Source: Phoebastria nigripes (taxonomy: Eukaryota; Chordata; Aves; Procellariiformes; Diomedeidae). From it: a DNA stretch of 64,000 nucleotides. The stretch lies in NCBI GenBank assembly GCA_035582835.1, contig JAYKAV010003152.1:154370-218369 (forward strand), given 5' to 3'. Within the stretch, counting starts at the first letter, position 1. Each line of letters begins with the position of its first letter. A program made the position numbers and the translations under genes. The notes beneath the pieces were generated by a model that was not told the origin of the DNA, ran no database searches, and saw only the letters and a list, made by a program, of their open reading frames with translations. Shown in pieces: positions 59,263 through 64,000 of the stretch.

Positions 59263-61167
59263 AGCTGCTTGGGCACGCAGATCCTGCAGAAAATGTGAGA
59301 TTGCTGTGTGGTCTTAGCTAGACCAGGTGGATTTAATTAGCTTCAGTCCAAGAAAATTCAAAGACTCTGTGCCAAACTGCATAGAAAGGAAGACATTTAA
59401 AATGGCTGTATTTCTGGGAGACACCATTAACTAATGTTTATGTATTATTTAACATGAAAATCAAGGCACATGTGGAAAAGAAATGAGATGTAATTAACAA
59501 GAAAGATTCTTCAGACCTGTTAGGTCCTGCACCTGTGAAACTTTGATTGCTGCTTTATGCTCCCCTGTGAAGCACCTGATCAGGTTTGGCACTGCACTGC
59601 AGAGCCTCTTCCACTCCCTTATGCCAAATGCAACCTGTGGCTAAATCGCAGCATCCCATTTATCCAAGGGATAACAGAATAGGCCCCATGTCAGCTGTCT
59701 GGGCTGTGAGTAGAGCTGGAACTGAAAGAGTCAAGGAGGGCAGGGTTGGCACCTTGTGTCTGTTTGGACCCAGGACCCTTTGCTGGGGTGCAGCAACCTG
59801 TGTGAGGTTTTGGGTTCCCTGGGAATTGTTCTCATATCAGTGTGTACTAGCAAGGCATGCACAGTATGTCTGGAATCAGTAGGAAAAGTGACTGCCTACC
59901 CTTCATCTCGTTTCTGGAGGCCTTTCATTACACTAGAAAGGTATCAGTTGCTATTTTAGTCCTAATTTTGAGGCTGAAGGCAGACTTGTGGTTGAATAAC
60001 TCTTGTGTAGCTCTACCCCCTCTAGCAGATTAGTGCTGGTTTACAGTAGGTGAGAATCTGACTTTCAGATACTTGAACAAATAAAATCAGCTGCCTTTTG
60101 AGTGCTTAGATTTTCAGTCTATGGCAGATTTACCTACAGGAGATAAATGCTACCGCTGACTCTTCTGTTCACTCATCTCCAGAGGTTCTTGCCTCTGCCA
60201 CAGTGGTGCAAGAACTGGAAAGGAGCTGCTTGGTCCCTGGAGCTCAGTCTCTGTTTTAGTTTCGTCTGGCTCCATTCTCAAGGTATGCAAAGCTCTCTGT
60301 TTTAGTTAGTCAAGGTATTCACTGTAGAAGAAACTTACATTCAAATAAATGGATGCCTGCAGCCTAGACACTAAAAATGAATCCTTACTAAATACTTTGT
60401 TCCATATCATATCATCTTAATTCTTGACAGAGACTTGGTTCTGGCAACTTTTCAATACATGCCTCTTTAGTGCATTTTGTTATTATCTGTTAGTGACAGT
60501 GGAAGTAATAAGCAATTACTGTAGCTTGTGTTTTNTGGAGGATTTGAAAAAGAAACTCCATGGCCAAGCTTTGTCAAACTGTGCATGGTGCAGCAACTCC
60601 AGAGCGAGAGGACACAGTCCTGCGATAAACGTCCTGAATGCCAGGATTCTCAGTAATATGTATAAGGAGTGCCTTATATTAAACAATCAAATGTGCAGCT
60701 GCTCATGTGGGTGGAATATACTTGAAAACCTTATGCTTTTATTTTGATATGCTGTGGCAAAAAAAGCACAAAGGACCTTTTACTGTGCAGTTATAATTGC
60801 TTATGTATACAGATACAGTAAAGCAAGTATTTGAAGATCAAGCTGTCACCAACAGAGACCCATTGTTGTGTGAAAATCTGGATTGTGTTTTTCTCTAATT
60901 GGTGAAGTGCAGATTGGGGAGAGAAAGAGAAATTAGTGTACTATAAAATTACTGATTACTTTTTAACGCCTGCAGTACCAGTGATGCCATACAGGCAAAA
61001 ATTGACATGTTCCTGCTCTGAAGAGACTACATTAAGCCTCAGAGAGGGTTGAGGGTTTTTGATAATCAGGACCTTCAACATTATGTATAACACAGCAAAG
61101 GATGAAAAACTAGAGATGAAATAATAGGAAAAACTTTCATTGTAAAAAAAGATTTAAGATACATATG
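59263..61167. other. Intergenic sequence
   Basis: Nothing recognised apart from an N at 60535. Confidence 0.6.
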
Positions 61168-61615
61168 AAATCACAGAAAAGCAGAATGGGGAGAGACTCA
61201 CTGAGTCATTAAGTTCATTCCCTATCCCAAGGCAAGGCCTGCTATTCCCGTGTCATTCCTGACAAGACACTTGTCTAAGTTGTTCTTAAAAGTCAGCAAT
61301 GTATCCAGGCAATCAATTCCAGTGTTTGCTGGATGGGGAAGTCGTCCTTAATCTCTAACATGATCCTGAATCCTTCTTGCTGAAATTTAAAACCATTGCT
61401 TCTGAATTATTTGATACAAAGAACAGTGAAAAACTGTCTCCCATTTCCCCCCATTTTCTTCTCTTTAGCCTAAGATAAAAGGTATAAATTGTGTTTTCTG
61501 TACTTCTTTTTTTCCTATGAACTGTCTCTTACCGGTTCAGATCTTTCAGAAGTGCAGTGCCCCAAGCTGGACACCAGAAGCCTTACGAAGGCTGAGTAGA
61601 GGCAAGATTAAAAGA
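61168..61615 (-). mobile_element. Old CR1 LINE fragment
   Basis: Read on the - strand this is a heavily mutated CR1 3' portion. Near 61168 is a decayed form of the terminal repeat (AATCACAGAAAAGCAGAATG on +). Blocks resembling CR1 follow: TTGTTCTTAAAAGTC, AATTCCAGTG, AAACCATTGCTTCTGAATTA and, near 61560, GCTGGACACCAGAAG. Many substitutions and indels point to an ancient copy. Confidence 0.75.
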
Positions 61616-62634
61616 TTAGTTTATCTGTCCTACACACACTACCGTTGTTTATATTTCATAGTAAAGTGCTTATGTGTTTCACAGAAGCGTGAGGCTGGCT
61701 CAGGTTTAATTGTTGAACCACTATGACCTGGTGAAGCTTTTATAAAAGACAACTGAGATGTTGTTCTCCTCTAGTACATTTAGTAGCTGATTGTTAGATT
61801 TGACTAAGTGTGACCTTCTACATATCATTTTTGAATTTCACTCATGTTTTTTTCAGACTGTTTCTTCAATTTATCAGAATAATTATGAATCNTGTCTTGA
61901 ATGACATGAGAAAAGGAAGAATAAAGGAGCCCAATGAGACACACTGGAAAGGTCAGTATAAAAACCAGTAGGACTGCTACCCATGCCTAGAGATTCTTGG
62001 ATAGGATATTGCTGATGAATGATAAAAAAGACAATCTAGCTGGAAATAAACAGGGTTAGAGATTGTCTTAACAGTATTTATGTATCATGGGGGGTTATTT
62101 CAGTACAGTCATCAAGGCTGTTCATAAAGTATTTCTCAGCTTATATGGTGAGTATCAGCATGCCTAAATGTGAGGAAACTTCCTTGGGAAGGAACAAAGC
62201 AGAAAATGAGCACAGTGATTTCTGGCATTCTGTATACTTCGAGCACATTTCTCCTCAGTAGAGAATTCTTCTGTACTTCTTCGCAGGTGCGAAAAGGTAC
62301 AAAGAGATACAACTTTAACAGTACCTGAATACAGGTACTTTTGGATTATAGGTCATTATATGTTTTCAGTTTTATATATGATATTCTGCATTGGTAGGAT
62401 TCTGTGAAAGCTACTCAAATGCTTTGGAAGCCATTAAGTGATGAAAGACCCACTAANTAAGTCCTTATATTACTCTGTTGAAATACAATAGGAAAGCAGG
62501 CTTATGTTAGATACCATAGAAATAGGAGCTGTGATAGTATGAGACACAAACTAATAGACATTTGGAAAGATGTTGAAACAGTGAAACATTTTGATTTCTA
62601 GAATATATGCAAGTCAGCCACAAGCCAGAGTGAA
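61616..62634. other. Intergenic sequence
   Basis: No gene or repeat recognised. Isolated N bases at 61892 and 62456. Confidence 0.6.
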
Positions 62635-62820
62635 ATGGCTTACAGCTTGGGAGTTGCAGACTAGAAGAGACAAAAAANCTGCACTAAAAGAGTGGTGCAG
62701 CATTGGAAGAGGTTGCCCAGAGAGGCTGTAGACTCTGTCTTTGGAGGTTACAAGACCCAGCTAGACAACGCCATACCTGATCTGATCTGGTGTCGGTGAT
62801 ACTCCTGCCTCAAGCAGGAA
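62635..62820 (+). mobile_element. Diverged CR1 LINE 3' fragment
   Basis: GAGGTTGCCCAGAGAGGCTG at about 62709-62728 is a hallmark CR1 ORF2 C-terminal block. It is preceded by GCAGCATTGGAA and followed by TTTGGAGGTTACAAGACCCA and a decayed CTCAAGCAGG segment. Terminal repeats are not preserved. Confidence 0.8.
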
Positions 62821-64000
62821 TGTTCAGAAACATCTGCAAGTCAGTCAGCATACTTGAAGTATGCTCAAAATAAATGGAGTAAACCAAGGTCCTAAGTAGT
62901 CTGTGGAAGATAACTAGGGCGAGAACAGAGTGATGCACAGTGGTGCAATATTGTAAGGAGTGAAAAGCAGTTTTGGCCAATTGATCCCCATTCCTTGCCT
63001 GGATTAAGAGTTTAGTAATTAATTTGTTTTTAAAAGTGTGAGATTGCTTTATAGAGACCTATATCAGGTGATTGGTTTCTTCTGAGCAGGTTGCTAGAAG
63101 TCCTATCTGCCTATCCGTTCCTGTTTTTTGTTTAAAGGAGCCTGGATTACTGTATTGGTTGAACTCCCCTTTGGACAGGGAAGTGCATAGTGCATATGAA
63201 GTAAGCTGGGCTAGTTAGAGCATTTCTCAGTGCAAATGGTGAGGCATGCTGAGGCTGTTCGTTGTGGCTGAATACTGAAGCAATTGGATGAAATAGACTA
63301 CACTATAATTATGCATTGTAGCACCTAGCAGGAAAAAGGAGAGAAATTCTCACACAAAACTTTTGGGGTATTAGTAATGTGGTGTCAGCCCCCCTCATAG
63401 TGAATGTGTAATGCATTGTACCTGTACTCCATCAGCACATTTACTGCCATTTTGATACCAATGACCTTAACACAACTTACTGTGTAGAGTCACAGAAGAC
63501 ATGCTGCATACTGTGTGTCTTACTGATGTGTCTTGCTGTGTGTTAATGCTGATCAAAAGAACAGTATGGGAAGGAGTGTTAATGGCAAAACGCAGTGGAA
63601 CTGGTGAAGTAAAGGAACATTCATCTCTCTCCAAATTGTTCATGGCAACTTTCTTATATTCTGAAAAAAGCAACCTTGTGACATATAATAGTTCAGTTCT
63701 GCTACCCATGAGGTGGCACTCAGCCAGTTGGCACTTTGCTGAAAAACACAGGTCAGTGTCTTCTCTTAGTTCCTGAGAAAAAAAGCAGTCATGGCATACT
63801 TCCCAAGCAATATATTGCCCTGGATGCCTCATGGATGGCATTGTTAGAATGTTGTGATGCCTAGATCTTGTCATTTATAAAGAAGGTACCAAATCCCATG
63901 GCAGTGAAATCCATTTTTCTGCATTTATAACCGTCATTTAATATATTGGCCAGCTAGGCAGGAAAAGATAAATACAAATACTGCTTGTTCTACCCTGGTG
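62821..64000. other. Intergenic sequence to the window edge
   Basis: No gene or element is recognised. Overlapping open frames at 63467-63874 on both strands look like chance. Confidence 0.6.

Overview
The window is vertebrate nuclear DNA, almost certainly from a bird. Its genes have many short exons with GT-AG introns. Its interspersed repeats are CR1 LINEs and one long-terminal-repeat element of a type common in avian genomes. GC content is moderate apart from a single CpG-island promoter. About twenty isolated N bases show that it is a draft assembly. The sequence does not fix the species. In chicken these genes are, as far as I recall, on chromosome Z; that is recall, not something seen here.

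Two convergent protein-coding genes account for the recognisable coding sequence. (1) ALDH7A1 (antiquitin, alpha-aminoadipic semialdehyde dehydrogenase) is on the + strand. Only its last nine coding exons (778-7152) lie in the window, and its 5' half is off the left edge. They include the catalytic ELGG glutamate and the GQRCT cysteine. (2) GRAMD2B (formerly GRAMD3) is on the - strand and is complete. I traced fourteen coding exons from the ATG at 57509 to the stop at 25046. All junctions are in phase, giving 1275 nt and 424 residues (human about 432). It has a GRAM domain (about residues 104-211), a low-complexity linker, one transmembrane segment (about 338-357) and a short C-terminal tail.

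Layout: 1-165 CR1 reverse-transcriptase fragment (- strand); 778-7152 ALDH7A1 exons, with 3'UTR to about 7.62 kb; about 7.62-23.84 kb intergenic, with no gene or young transposon that I can recognise; 23.84-57.5 kb GRAMD2B on the - strand, with a 14.2 kb first intron; 27313-28093 a solo LTR inside the last GRAMD2B intron, bounded by a perfect 5-bp target duplication; about 57.15-57.83 kb CpG island at the GRAMD2B promoter; 57.83-64 kb upstream flank with three CR1 copies of different ages and no gene.

The genes are neighbours by ancestry rather than by function. ALDH7A1 works in lysine catabolism. GRAMD2B is a membrane-anchored GRAM-domain protein of the family found at ER-plasma membrane contacts. 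Human has the same convergent pair on 5q23. I found no CRISPR array, operon, tRNA, rRNA or prokaryotic-style system, and nothing I would call a previously undescribed system. The most useful second looks are the solo LTR, a possible composite terminal exon of GRAMD2B, an unidentified open segment near 54.2-54.6 kb that is interrupted at an N, and a palindromic two-way poly(A) signal.
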